In this document: positions 27,269 through 35,866 of the stretch, piece after piece
How positions within the stretch are numbered: position 1 is the stretch's first letter
Layout: the number at the start of each line of letters is the position of its first letter
DNA from: Nibrella saemangeumensis
Lineage (GTDB): Bacteria; Bacteroidota; Bacteroidia; Cytophagales; Spirosomataceae
NCBI RefSeq assembly: GCF_039541915.1
Contig: NZ_BAABHD010000031.1
Location: 1-64,000, forward strand
Reading direction: 5' to 3'
Length of the DNA stretch: 64,000 bases
The notes under the pieces: model-generated
What the model saw: the letters and a program-made list of their open reading frames with translations, nothing else
Databases searched by the model: none
Told to the model about the DNA's origin: nothing
Position numbers and translations under genes: made by a program

Positions 27269-27469
27269 ATGACACTGGAAAAAGAAGTACCCTTTGACTT
27301 TGAGTACAGCTACACTCCCGGCGAACCAGCCGACTACGATTATCCCGGTTACGGGCCGGAGGTTGAGATTACGAAGGTGCGACTGAACGGCGTGGAGCTT
27401 CCCGCTAACGCTATCTCTCAGGAGATGTACGACGAGATGATTGAACAGGTCTTAGAGTCCTACCGGTAA
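27269..27469 (+). CDS. Small acidic hypothetical protein
   Basis: A 66-residue acidic protein starting MTLEKEVPFDFEYSYTPGEP; a TTG three codons upstream is possible. It has a YDYPGYGPEVEITKVRLNGVELPANAIS core that reads as a small beta-hairpin domain. No family recognised. It is the first gene behind promoter module 1. Confidence 0.55.
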   Translation: MTLEKEVPFDFEYSYTPGEPADYDYPGYGPEVEITKVRLNGVELPANAISQEMYDEMIEQVLESYR

Positions 27470-27558
27470 CCAGTTGCCCGATGGCCCGGCGGGCATAGAC
27501 CGGGCCGCTTTCTTTATCCCCCGGCTTCGGCCGACCGATTCCAACCTTTTTACTCTTT

Positions 27559-28227
27559 ATGGCAAAGCCCAACACGTCCGCAGCGGAAACAACCGCAAAC
27601 ACCTTGAAGCCCTACCAGAGCTTAAACGCAGCAGGGCAGGTAGTTAACAAGTACAAGTACCTCGAAGGGCATCCCCGGCAGTACCGCTTCGATGCCAAGG
27701 AAGGTGTATTCAACATCAACGGCACCGAGAAGCTGGGCGGTCCGTCGCACGGCCGCTCGCTCACCTTCCAGCCGATTGCCTGGCGCATCTTCACGGATAA
27801 CATTCTGAACATGGGCGTGAAGAACTGGGCCGAGTTGTTCTTCATTGACGAGAAGGGGGCCGTATCAGCGGTGCTGTTTCATGGCTTTTCGGTAGACAAC
27901 ATTTACCGGCTGATTGAACCCCTGTTCTATGACGATCTGACGCTGGCTGATGTGGTGATTACTGCCGTAGCCGAGAAGAAGGAGAACACCAAAGTCCAGC
28001 CGAAGGGCGTGTACTACATCGCCACGTTCAGCTACAAAATGGCGGACGTGGAGCGAACCAGCGAGTTAAAGCAGTTCGCGCAGGAAACGCCGATTTTCCG
28101 GCAGGAAACCTTAAGCGACATTGCCAACATCACCACCGCCCATAATTACTACCATCCCTATGCGAACGGGGAAGGATTGCCCGAACCACCAGCCGCCTTA
28201 CCGGAAGGGCCGGTAGCGGAGGAATAG
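27559..28227 (+). CDS. Unknown protein of mobile-element type
   Basis: A 222-residue protein with a mixed alpha/beta core (AWRIFTDNILNMGVKNWAELFF, then VLFHGFSVDNIYRLIEPLFYD) and a C-terminal Pro/Ala-rich tail. I do not recognise the family. It shares a transcript with the small gene before it and ends at a strong terminator (28239). The small size and position behind a duplicated promoter suggest an accessory plasmid function rather than a core pathway. Confidence 0.55.
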   Translation: MAKPNTSAAETTANTLKPYQSLNAAGQVVNKYKYLEGHPRQYRFDAKEGVFNINGTEKLGGPSHGRSLTFQPIAWRIFTDNILNMGVKNWAELFFIDEKGAVSAVLFHGFSVDNIYRLIEPLFYDDLTLADVVITAVAEKKENTKVQPKGVYYIATFSYKMADVERTSELKQFAQETPIFRQETLSDIANITTAHNYYHPYANGEGLPEPPAALPEGPVAEE

Positions 28228-28238
28228 CCACCAATGAG

Positions 28239-28270
28239 AGAAGCCAGCCCACTTGGGCTGGCTTCTGCTT
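28239..28270 (+). terminator. Strong hairpin terminator
   Basis: A perfect 12-bp stem (AGAAGCCAGCCC and its complement) with a 4-nt loop, followed by GCTTTGTT, 12 bp after the stop of the 222-residue gene. Confidence 0.8.
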
Positions 28271-28393
28271 TGTTAATTAAAAGCGTTTGAGACAGGGTTG
28301 CCCCTGACCTCGATGGCCACAAAGGTAATGAACTAAGTGGGAAAGGGGACAAAAGTTGCGGGTACAGCCTTAACGTAATCCAAAAACAATCCA

Positions 28394-28466
28394 TTTTTTA
28401 CATTTTTTCCTTATATTTTATTTGGTTTTTGTGTAAAAAGGGTGTATCTTTCTACTGTTAATCAAG
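28394..28466 (+). promoter_or_regulatory. Promoter module, copy 2 of a 73-bp repeat
   Basis: Equivalent in length and order to the module at 27184-27256 and ending in the same CTGTTAATCAAG. Its -7 box TATCTTTC fits TAnnTTTG better than copy 1, and a TTTTTG lies 15-18 bp upstream. It drives the GIY-YIG gene and probably the nuclease and accessory genes after it. Confidence 0.7.
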
Positions 28467-28478
28467 GCGGTGGAAGAC

Positions 28479-28742
28479 ATGGAAGGCACGGTTTATCTGA
28501 TTCACCTCGAAACCCCGATTGCGGGTCACGCTCAGCACTACATCGGCTGGGCGGCAAACGTGGAAGCCCGTCTGTACTACCACCGCAAGAAGAAGGGAGC
28601 CAAGTTGCTGGCTCATGCCGTAGGACTAGGGATTGCCTTTGACATTGTGCGCGAATGGGCAGGAGGCAAAGACCTTGAACGCAAGCTGAAGAATCGCAAG
28701 AAGGCCCGTCTACTCTGTCCGGTCTGCCGGAAAATGCATTGA
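28479..28742 (+). CDS. GIY-YIG nuclease-like protein
   Basis: Starts at ATG 28479 (MEGTVYLIHLETPIAGHAQ); a GTG at 28470 adds three residues. The pattern VYLIHLE...HAQHYIGWAANVEARLYYH, an Arg and then an LERKLKNRKKARLLCPVC tail matches small GIY-YIG-type proteins found on plasmids and phages, with the GIY and YIG strands replaced by VYL and YIGW. About 88 residues, single domain. The C-terminal CPVC may bind zinc. Nuclease activity is inferred from the family, not shown. Confidence 0.7.
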   Translation: MEGTVYLIHLETPIAGHAQHYIGWAANVEARLYYHRKKKGAKLLAHAVGLGIAFDIVREWAGGKDLERKLKNRKKARLLCPVCRKMH

Positions 28743-28811
28743 GTGAGTGACCCGATTGGCCCGGCGGGGGAAAGTCCGGGCTGTTATTTTTCTCTCTAAC
28801 TGCTAACTCCG

Positions 28812-29165
28812 ATGAGGCTTATCAAAATTGACCCAACGACGCAGACGATTGAACCCGTTGAAACCAGCGCGTCCCTGACTGACCTGTACCGGATTATTAA
28901 TTGCCGCTGCATTGACTTCTGTGCCCGGCAGGGTAACGGCGATGCCTTAATTGTGGACGATGATGCCCTGTACGTTGAGCCGCAACTACCCGCCTTCTCC
29001 TTCGGCAGCTATGGCCAGCCCATTCATGGTATTGCCCTGCTGGCCGGATCGGACGACGAGGGCGAAACCATTGAGCCGCAGATGAGCCTTGACCAGGTGC
29101 GCGACGAGGTACGCTGGCTGGGCAACATTCACACGCAACCCTTTTTTACTATCCTTTCCTTCTAA
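28812..29165 (+). CDS. DUF3846-like small protein
   Basis: A 117-residue protein beginning MRLIKIDPTTQTIEPVETS, then DLYRIINCRCIDFCARQGNGDALIVDDDALY. This layout resembles DUF3846 proteins of phages and plasmids. No catalytic motif is visible. It sits between the GIY-YIG and the PD-(D/E)XK genes in one probable operon. Confidence 0.5.
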   Translation: MRLIKIDPTTQTIEPVETSASLTDLYRIINCRCIDFCARQGNGDALIVDDDALYVEPQLPAFSFGSYGQPIHGIALLAGSDDEGETIEPQMSLDQVRDEVRWLGNIHTQPFFTILSF

Positions 29166-29214
29166 TCATTCGGCAGGTCAGCGAGCCTCTGACCTGCCTT
29201 ATCCTTCTCCCCGT

Positions 29215-29838
29215 ATGGATTACCGCAGCTTACCCCGATACGCCAACTCAGACCTAACCGAATACCGCAATCAGCTTTTTTCGACTAAACCCGAGAAGTC
29301 ATTTCAGGCCGCGCAGGTTTTTGGTACGTTGTTTCACGCCCTGCTGCTGGAAGGCAGCGAGCCGCAGGCTATTCCTCAGGCGACCCGAAAGCCATTGTAC
29401 GCCATGCGGGATTCGGTATGCCAAAACCGCTTTGCCAGCAAGGTACTGGAAACAGGTCTTGTTGAACAGGTTTGGCTCTGGGACGATCCCCAGACTGGCC
29501 TGCCCTGTAAATGCCAAACCGACATTTGGGTAGAGGCTACCGAACTGATTGTCGATGTGAAGACCACCAGCGCCCGAGGCTACGGCGAGTTCCTGAGTGC
29601 CTGTGAGCAGTACGCCTACGACCGGCAGGCAGCCTTCTACCTTGACGGCGTAGCCAAGGCCAGCCGGTTTGTGCTGCTGGGTGTCCAGAAGAAAGCCCCC
29701 TATGAGGTGTTCTACTTTGAGGCATCGGCAACTCGTGGCTGCATCGAAGGTGGTCGTAAGAAGTACCAACGTCTGCTGAAGGGCATTCAGCGCAGTGGCT
29801 TTGTTCCTTCCTCCTGGAAGGCCCAACTGGTTTCATGA
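29215..29838 (+). CDS. PD-(D/E)XK exonuclease-like protein
   Basis: Start placed at ATG 29215 (MDYRSLPRYANSDLTEYRNQL); the upstream extension overlaps the previous gene out of family pattern. About 207 residues. The nuclease core shows CKCQTDIWVEATELIVDVKTT (catalytic Asp, then D-x-K) and the QAAFYLDG helix of the RecB/RecE-like group, with an earlier GTLFHALLLEG helix. This pattern matches phage and plasmid PD-(D/E)XK proteins of DUF3799 type, which act in recombination with a single-strand annealing partner. No partner of that type is evident next to it. Confidence 0.75.
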   Translation: MDYRSLPRYANSDLTEYRNQLFSTKPEKSFQAAQVFGTLFHALLLEGSEPQAIPQATRKPLYAMRDSVCQNRFASKVLETGLVEQVWLWDDPQTGLPCKCQTDIWVEATELIVDVKTTSARGYGEFLSACEQYAYDRQAAFYLDGVAKASRFVLLGVQKKAPYEVFYFEASATRGCIEGGRKKYQRLLKGIQRSGFVPSSWKAQLVS

Positions 29839-29852
29839 TCCGTGCATAGAAC

Positions 29853-30230
29853 ATGGAAGCACCCGAATTCACCCTTGAGAAAACAGCCTTTTCCATTAAA
29901 GGCACCTGCCGCAGTCTGGGCGACAATCATCTGTATGTGGACGGAAAGGAGTTAACGAATCTGGCCGACAGTCAGGCCATTCGGAATCATAGTCCAGATG
30001 GCCCGGCGTGGGGCTACGGTGGGAGCGGTCCCGCGCAGGCTGCCCTGATGATCTGTCTGAACATCTTTGGCAACAAGCACGTTGCCCAGGCGCTCTATCA
30101 GGATTTCAAGCAGAACTTCGTTGCCAAGTGGGGTAAAAACGGAGAATCGTTCGAGGCTGAAATTGACATTACTGACTTTCTGATTGAACACCGGGACCGG
30201 CTGAAACAGGCGTTGCAGCAACAGCAATGA
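29853..30230 (+). CDS. DUF6166-like protein
   Basis: A 125-residue protein with the motif SPDGPAWGYGGSGPAQAALMIC near residues 46-67, then YQDFKQNFVAKW. The GYGGSGPAQ pattern is typical of a small conserved family (DUF6166-type) found on mobile elements. It follows the nuclease gene by 14 bp and is likely in the same transcript. Function unknown. Confidence 0.55.
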   Translation: MEAPEFTLEKTAFSIKGTCRSLGDNHLYVDGKELTNLADSQAIRNHSPDGPAWGYGGSGPAQAALMICLNIFGNKHVAQALYQDFKQNFVAKWGKNGESFEAEIDITDFLIEHRDRLKQALQQQQ

Positions 30231-30291
30231 GACGCGGAGGATGCCCAGTGGATGAATATGGAGGATACCGACTAACCAAAACTCAACAGCT

Positions 30292-30630
30292 ATGTATTTC
30301 GCCAAGATTACCAATTACCAGCACCCTAAAAACAAGCTTCAGGATTACCTGCAAAAGCAACTCAAAGCACTGGAGTGTGTAACGGTGGAGAATCCGGAGG
30401 AATTTAAGAAGCATCTGGAAACAACTGTTCATCGGGCTAACGGCAAGTTTCTACGCTGTCGGCCGCTGCAAGCCTACTTTCATGCTGCCTATACTCAAGG
30501 GGATTTGACCTGCGGCATTTCGGAGCTAATTCAGTTCAGTCTCTACGCGCAACGAGGAGTTTTCGACCCTTCGGGTACGTCGGCCGCAGTGATGCAGGGT
30601 GAGGCTGCCCAGGCCGAACTTTTCGTCTGA
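30292..30630 (+). CDS. Hypothetical protein
   Basis: A 112-residue helical protein (MYFAKITNYQHPKNKLQDYL at the start) with no family I recognise. It begins 61 bp after the previous gene and is followed 3 bp later by the disrupted frame at 30634, so it belongs to the same accessory operon. Confidence 0.5.
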   Translation: MYFAKITNYQHPKNKLQDYLQKQLKALECVTVENPEEFKKHLETTVHRANGKFLRCRPLQAYFHAAYTQGDLTCGISELIQFSLYAQRGVFDPSGTSAAVMQGEAAQAELFV

Positions 30631-30633
30631 GCC

Positions 30634-31190
30634 ATGAAGAAAACGAAGTATAGCTGGATATCCAGCAACGACCCGCTTTGTGATAACCCCACCGTACTGC
30701 GGGGCCGGTTACCTTTGTGTTTGAAATCTACTACGGTTATTGGGAAGATGCCGGGCCGCCCCGGCGTACCGGTCGCCACGCCTGGCAGGATGGCCGGCAC
30801 TTCCCAGCCGGGTGGCGTTTTGGCTGTAATATCTGGTTTGGCCATGTGACCGACTGCGGCAGCCGAAACGGCTGTTACCACACGGTAGGCCTTTTACCAT
30901 GTCATGACCCGAGGGGTTATCTCTACCATAACCAGGATCATAACATCCGAGCCAGCAACCCTCATTATGCAACCAAAGAAGAGTGTATAGAGGCCGCAAT
31001 TAGACTCGTAGCCGCAAGATCAGACACAACCCTTCGCTTATATCCGGACGTGGCGAAGTACCTGCTACGGTCAGAATTGGAGCCATTCTTTGCTCTGTGG
31101 CAGACAATCATTGAGAAGGAGGAATGGCTGAACCAGGTACGGACTCCGAAGGCCGTGGGTTTAACCGAGCAATTACAATTATTCTACTGA
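30634..31190 (+). pseudogene. Frame-disrupted hypothetical gene
   Basis: An ATG at 30634 opens MKKTKYSWISSNDPLCDNPTVLRG, after which protein-like sequence continues in a different frame (PVTFVFEIYYGYWEDAGPP) and runs to the stop at 31190. Neither frame alone looks complete: the first loses its character after residue ~25 and the second has no strong start. A one-base indel near 30700-30706, in the run around GCGGGGCCGG, would join them into a protein of about 180 residues. It may be a decayed gene, a sequencing error, or the second frame may start at a GTG near 30717. Confidence 0.5.
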
Positions 31191-31265
31191 TTCAGGTACC
31201 GACATAAATGCGGACGTCGTACGGTCGGTACCTGAATACAAAATATATACTGTTTTCTTACCATT

Positions 31266-31424
31266 ATGAATCCGGAACAAGCATACAAAAGACTGATTGA
31301 GTCAGGCCCGTCCGGTGACCCTTATATTATCTATTATCCTCAACGTTGGCACTGGCAGGAACAAAACGGTAAACAGGTATTGTGCTGCACGCCTTGGCGC
31401 TTTATTGGAACAACTTATCCTTAA
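31266..31424 (+). CDS. Small hypothetical protein
   Basis: A 52-residue frame (MNPEQAYKRLIESGPSGDPY at the start, ending RFIGTTYP) with balanced composition and aromatic-rich core YIIYYPQRWHWQEQ. It lies between the disrupted gene and the metallophosphoesterase and may be a real small protein; no family recognised. Confidence 0.4.
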   Translation: MNPEQAYKRLIESGPSGDPYIIYYPQRWHWQEQNGKQVLCCTPWRFIGTTYP

Positions 31425-31438
31425 TTCGTAATACCCTT

Positions 31439-32116
31439 ATGAAAATACTTTGCATTAGTGACACGCATGGCCAGCACTCGCATTTCACGGACCAGATTCA
31501 ATCGATTGATGCGGCCGTGCTCATCCATGCCGGCAATATCACCGCCGATGGTAGTTTTCCTAATCTGAAAGAATTTCTTACCTGGCTGAGGGATTTTAAA
31601 CACATCCCGCATAAACTCTTCGTAGGTGGCAACCATGACCGCATTCTAGAAGCTGAGGCTTCGTATATGGCAACGTTACGCAACTTGCTGGCCAGGTATA
31701 ACATCTGGTACCTGCACCACGAAAGCATCGGCATTGACGGGGTGAATTTCTACGGATCCAGCTATTCGCCCGAGTTTATGAACTGGCCTTTCATGTACCG
31801 ACGGGGAGAGCCGGCGCAGGCGCTTTGGGATATGATCCCCCAGAACACGGACGTGCTGATAACCCATACCCCTCCGTTTGGTATCCTTGATGAGGTGATA
31901 GGGCGGGGTGGGTCCGTCCGTACGGGGGATAACGTTGGCTGTAAGGATTTACTCGACCGGGTAAACCTGCTTAACCCAATGCTTCACGTATTTGGGCATA
32001 TCCATAACGGGTATGGCTGTACGTCAGAGATAAATGTGAAGACCAGCTTTATTAATGCGGCTCTGCTTAACGAGCAGTACCGTCCGGTTAATAAGCCCAT
32101 CCTGGTAGAAATTTAA
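31439..32116 (+). CDS. Calcineurin-like metallophosphoesterase, motif II altered
   Basis: Start placed at ATG 31439 (MKILCISDTHGQHS), so motif I (D-x-H) opens the protein. Further motifs: HAGNIT (normally GD), GGNHDR, ITHTP and FGHIHNG. It resembles the MPPED-type group of about 225 residues. In motif II the metal-bridging Asp is replaced by Asn (HAGNIT), which could weaken or change metal use. Likely a phosphodiesterase or phosphatase of unknown substrate; located in a row of small accessory genes. Confidence 0.8.
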   Translation: MKILCISDTHGQHSHFTDQIQSIDAAVLIHAGNITADGSFPNLKEFLTWLRDFKHIPHKLFVGGNHDRILEAEASYMATLRNLLARYNIWYLHHESIGIDGVNFYGSSYSPEFMNWPFMYRRGEPAQALWDMIPQNTDVLITHTPPFGILDEVIGRGGSVRTGDNVGCKDLLDRVNLLNPMLHVFGHIHNGYGCTSEINVKTSFINAALLNEQYRPVNKPILVEI

Positions 32117-32121
32117 ACGCG

Positions 32122-32493
32122 ATGAAAGAGCAGCTACAAATTGAAATCCTGTTCAACTCCGTGGAGGTGGAGCTGGCCAGGCGCTGGGCGTTTGGCAACG
32201 TACCCGTTGTCTTTAGCCGCCGGCCAGCGATGCACCTGCGTGTTCTGGTGAAAGCCTGGTGGCATATTTACCACGAAACCTATTGCGCCCGACAGTTCCG
32301 GAATCGTCAGGTTTGGCAGCGCAGCAATGCCTTGCCAGCTCAGGCGCTTGACACTTCAGCCTTGGCTAGTTCACTCCAGGAAATCAACAACCTGCTGGAC
32401 GTGGATGCGTTAAGAGACTTTCGTCCCCTTTCCAACGCCGAGAAGGCCAGCCTCTGTTTGCTGACCCTGTTAACCTCCTATTACAATAATTGA
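32122..32493 (+). CDS. Hypothetical protein
   Basis: A 123-residue protein with a hydrophobic, aromatic N-terminal half (RVLVKAWWHIYHETYCARQF) and a helical C-terminus. No family recognised. It starts 5 bp after the phosphoesterase stop, implying a shared transcript. Confidence 0.5.
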   Translation: MKEQLQIEILFNSVEVELARRWAFGNVPVVFSRRPAMHLRVLVKAWWHIYHETYCARQFRNRQVWQRSNALPAQALDTSALASSLQEINNLLDVDALRDFRPLSNAEKASLCLLTLLTSYYNN

Positions 32494-32500
32494 CAGAGAA

Positions 32501-32965
32501 ATGGATGCAAATTCTGTAATATTGTTCCCAGCAAATACAGACATAAGGCATTGTATGGCGGAACTGGGAACTACTGACGAGCAGATAGTAGAGGCAGCAC
32601 AGAAATACCTTACCCTTCGAAAAAAGGCTAATGAACTGGCATCATCAGCCTCGGACGAGCTGTTATCCGGCAGTGCGGGGAGTGTCTACCTGAAGCGTAT
32701 GGGACATCGTCCGTTAACGACCGAAGATGTCGATCGGCTTATTAATACCTTGGGTTGTGAGGAGGACCGAGAAAGTCTACTGGCGTTTCAGCAGGCGCAG
32801 GAGTCTCTGAATCAAAGACTGGGAAATGCCCATTACCTGCGCCTTATTTTGGAACAGGCCGATATTTCACAAGATTCGTATTACAGTCGTAGAAAACGGC
32901 CTGATCTCTGGAGGCCGGAGCAGATGATTAGTTTAGTTGAGGTGCTGCAGCGACTTCGTCTCTGA
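32501..32965 (+). CDS. Hypothetical helical protein
   Basis: A 154-residue mostly helical protein (AAQKYLTLRKKANELASSAS and a C-terminal LILEQADISQDSYYSRRKRPD segment). The C-terminal part resembles a helix-turn-helix, with PEQMISLVEVLQRLRL closing it, but the match is weak. It follows the previous gene by 7 bp. Confidence 0.5.
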   Translation: MDANSVILFPANTDIRHCMAELGTTDEQIVEAAQKYLTLRKKANELASSASDELLSGSAGSVYLKRMGHRPLTTEDVDRLINTLGCEEDRESLLAFQQAQESLNQRLGNAHYLRLILEQADISQDSYYSRRKRPDLWRPEQMISLVEVLQRLRL

Positions 32966-33827
32966 ATGAGCCGAGCAACTCATATCGTACATTGGCAGTT
33001 GATCGTAACCGACAACACTATCTACAGGTGAAGCCCATTCATCAGCAACTTATCCGAGCCGATTACTGAGATTTAGTGGTAAATTATCTCCACCATGTTT
33101 AACCTCATTACACTACTTGTATCTAGCTGTTAGGGTATTACATACTGGCAAGGCTCGTTGCTTCAATGTTGAATTGGTACATGTATTACTCTATGGAACA
33201 CAACCATATTTATAGGTAGATTACTTTAATTATTGGCTTTATTTGTTTGCCATATGTTAATTAAAACAATTTTCAATAAACTAATGAGATTCAATAACTT
33301 AATAAAATATTCTTAAATTTTATAATTAACTTACTTGCATACGTAAATTTCTGTATTTATCCTTGTGGCTGATTTTGCACCGTAACTTATACATGAAAGC
33401 TCTTTACTATTTGCTCATTACGCCCGCTCAGGGTTCCCTTTCCAGTCGTATCTATACTTCTGCTGGTCTTATTTTACGCTCGCAACAATAATTTCACTTG
33501 TAGAACCAAGTCCTTAATTTATTGAAGCCAGTAAAGCCTTAGAGCCGGCGGTAAATCACTACCTATTTCTGTTATCTAAACGGAGGTTTTTCTAAAAAGC
33601 CATCCTTAGCCTGCTTGTGTTCAGGAAACAGATTTATGTATAGTGACAGCAAATCAGGTCAATGACTTCTCGGTGGGCTATATCGCACTCAGCTTCTCCA
33701 AACACTATACCGTAACAACTAAACTCAATGAATTGTAAATCTCTATCGTACTTCTTTGCAGTTGCATTAATCTTTGTCTTGTCCACTTCAGCCCGCTTTG
33801 CCCCCAAACATACCAAGCCGACGAATG
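32966..33827. other. AT-rich intergenic region with decayed coding traces
   Basis: About 860 bp without a gene. The middle (33200-33360) is very AT-rich. A 32-codon frame at 33393-33491 (MKALYYLLITPAQGSLSSRIYT at the start) looks like a remnant signal peptide, and the T9SS tail at 33828 could be the other end of the same lost gene. Confidence 0.4.
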
Positions 33828-33965
33828 AGTATGAAGGTTGCTGCGGGGCGCAACCGGTTGAATTTCGAGAAGGTGGCCCTTCCGAATAAAGCACCTGGTC
33901 TGCTCATCGTTCAGTTGAGAACGGGTAACAAGCTTGTAGCGAAAAAGGTAGTCGTTGTCCGCTAA
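33828..33965 (+). pseudogene. Remnant T9SS sorting tail
   Basis: The frame ends VALPNKAPGLLIVQLRTGNK followed by LVAKKVVVVR, which is the consensus end of a type A T9SS sorting domain (lpaGlYlvrv.tg...kKvvvr). No body of a secreted protein precedes it, so it is the leftover of a deleted gene. Confidence 0.55.
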
Positions 33966-34017
33966 AGGATACAGATTCCTTTTAGATCGACACGTAAAAA
34001 AGTTTTCATTTGACTGT

Positions 34018-34047
34018 AAGCCCCTCATTGACCAATGAGGGGCTTTT
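34018..34047. terminator. Strong hairpin between remnant and CoiA-like gene
   Basis: Stem AAGCCCCTCATTG / CAATGAGGGGCTT (13 bp) with a 2-nt centre and T-rich flank. It ends 10 bp before the start of the gene at 34058, which rules out the longer frame beginning at 34010. Confidence 0.7.
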
Positions 34048-34057
34048 CATAATAAAC

Positions 34058-34915
34058 ATGCTGAGTGCCATTCGACTTTCTGATCAGAAAAAGGTACTGG
34101 CCGATGATGAAGAGAAGGGTACCCATACCTACCATTGTCCAGACTGCCAGTCAATAGTCATTCTCAATAAAGGATTAAAGAAGATTGCTTATTTTCGTCA
34201 TCAGCGCCTAACCAACTGCGACAATGCCGGGGAAAGCGAGGTGCATATGAAAATCAAACTGGATATCTACAGGCATCTGAAAACAAAGTGGGAGAGAGCA
34301 ATTCAATTTGTTGATGTGGAGCATCGGCTAAAGGATATTTTGCGGGCTGATGTCTATTTTGAAACCCTGAAAAGTAAAGTAGCCATTGAAGTGCAGGCCA
34401 GTTCCCTCACAGTTGCTGACGTGTACCGACGTACATCGCTATACCATTCATTGGGTGTTTATGTATTATGGGTATTGCCGTTCGAATACGAGCGATTTTA
34501 CCGTTATTATTCCAAAATGGAATTAGCCATGGATGGAGTAGATGCTGAACCAGGCTACTATTTACGGCATTCAGTCAAGTTTAAAGAATACGAACTGGGT
34601 ATTGCCAAGCTGACGTATAATTATCTAACATTCTGGGACCTAAGCCATAAGAAAAGCAAAGGCTTTTATGTGTTAAAGCTATCTAACGCCTATTCGGAAG
34701 ATAGCGAGTTCTTTGACACCGAATTCAACGAGGAGGTATTCTATCCTGGAAAGCGGCTCAAAATGAAGAAGTCTATCCGGAGTTTCATGGACAAGGACTT
34801 TTCGGGTTTCAATGCGAAGCTGCTCCAAAAGTTTGAGCCAACAAACTCCTATGCCATACCAGAGCGACTGGTTTTATTATTTAAGGACGAGAAGAAAAAG
34901 AAAGGCAAGTCGTAA
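34058..34915 (+). CDS. CoiA-like nuclease
   Basis: A 285-residue protein. An N-terminal zinc-ribbon-like part (HTYHCPDCQSIVILNKGLKK then AYFRHQ, residues ~23-48) is followed by a PD-(D/E)XK-type core: HMKIKLDIYRHL, ILRADVYFE and VAIEVQAS. This is the layout of the competence protein CoiA family, predicted nucleases that in other contexts appear in mobile elements and defence islands. It starts after a strong terminator, so it has its own transcription unit. Its specific role here is not known. Confidence 0.75.
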   Translation: MLSAIRLSDQKKVLADDEEKGTHTYHCPDCQSIVILNKGLKKIAYFRHQRLTNCDNAGESEVHMKIKLDIYRHLKTKWERAIQFVDVEHRLKDILRADVYFETLKSKVAIEVQASSLTVADVYRRTSLYHSLGVYVLWVLPFEYERFYRYYSKMELAMDGVDAEPGYYLRHSVKFKEYELGIAKLTYNYLTFWDLSHKKSKGFYVLKLSNAYSEDSEFFDTEFNEEVFYPGKRLKMKKSIRSFMDKDFSGFNAKLLQKFEPTNSYAIPERLVLLFKDEKKKKGKS

Positions 34916-34964
34916 GTCTGGCTATGCAGAAAACTGGTAACGTATTTTGACGGTACGTCAATGA

Positions 34965-35294
34965 CTAAGCCCGACAGTCAACTCGTAAGATATTATCATC
35001 TACCGGGTCATAATCAGCTCGTATCCGGAACGTACTGGTTGTTTGCTCTATTGCTTCTATTTTCGCTACAGTGAACAGCCGCCAATGTTGCCGTTGAGAA
35101 GATTGATCCTCGAAGGGAGCATCCACGTAATAAGCCCGTAGCGTCGGCTTATCCGTATCATTGTGCCGGCCTACTAGGTAAGGCTCAACGGTCCGCCATT
35201 TATTATTGTACCTGATCCGGATAACCTGCCGCTGTTGAATAGCCTGACATAGTAGGGTGGTCATTCGTTGTTCATGAGCACTAGTGGGCTGCAT
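34965..35294 (-). CDS. WYL-like domain protein
   Basis: A 109-residue protein with IQQRQVIRIRYNNKWRTVEPYLVG and RLFTVAKIEAIEQT, matching the core of WYL domains, which sense ligands in bacterial regulators. No helix-turn-helix part is fused to it, so it is a single WYL domain. It is in line with ImmA/IrrE and XRE genes on the minus strand, divergent from ubiquitin-like locus 1. A regulatory or sensing role is inferred from family and context. Confidence 0.65.
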   Translation of the reverse strand: MQPTSAHEQRMTTLLCQAIQQRQVIRIRYNNKWRTVEPYLVGRHNDTDKPTLRAYYVDAPFEDQSSQRQHWRLFTVAKIEAIEQTTSTFRIRADYDPVDDNILRVDCRA

Positions 35295-35333
35295 AGTTGC
35301 AACATCATTTAAATGGATTATTGAAGAATTTCA

Positions 35334-35858
35334 CTAGAACAGGCCCAAGTTTGAAAGCCGGTAGGTTATGGCTGGGAGACTTACGTTAAACTGTTTTGCC
35401 AATTCTTTTAAAGCGGCTTCATCATTAAGATCAAATTGAATTTTTTTCAATTCTGAAAATAGTAAATTCTCTGGCATTAGTATGGCCGCAGCAAACGCAT
35501 TGGCTTCTCTTTCTTGTTTAAATTCTCCGCTGGCTGAATCTTCGTTCCTCATATAAACTTGTTTGGCCTGATCCACTTTGTCCACAAATAACTCGCCCTC
35601 TGCCCGGTGCAGTTCGTAATGGCCTAGCTCATGAGCAATCGTAAACCGCTGTCTCACATAAGAGTCATTTGGATTATAGCCAATAATACCGACCCCTTCA
35701 CGGAGAAAAAGAACGCCAGAAACATTGGTACCTAAATCATATGGCCTAATTTGTAGCCCTCTTCGTTCGGCAATCAATTCAACAGGTATGGGGATCTCGC
35801 CTATATCCAGCTTTTGAAGGATAGAGCATGCCAGGTTTTCAATACGTTTAATATACAT
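35334..35858 (-). CDS. ImmA/IrrE-family metallopeptidase
   Basis: A 174-residue zinc peptidase with the HExxH motif IAHELGHYELH at residues ~75-85. A following NAFAAAILMPE motif contains the typical Glu-rich helix of the family. ImmA/IrrE peptidases cleave a partner XRE repressor to derepress mobile elements or stress genes. The XRE gene lies 8 bp upstream in the same operon, an arrangement that supports such a pair. Confidence 0.85.
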   Translation of the reverse strand: MYIKRIENLACSILQKLDIGEIPIPVELIAERRGLQIRPYDLGTNVSGVLFLREGVGIIGYNPNDSYVRQRFTIAHELGHYELHRAEGELFVDKVDQAKQVYMRNEDSASGEFKQEREANAFAAAILMPENLLFSELKKIQFDLNDEAALKELAKQFNVSLPAITYRLSNLGLF

Positions 35859-35866
35859 ATTGGCGG

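Noticed and set aside
32966..33827. Retron or reverse-transcriptase element in the AT-rich gap
   Set aside because: No reverse transcriptase frame or msr/msd-like inverted repeats were found.
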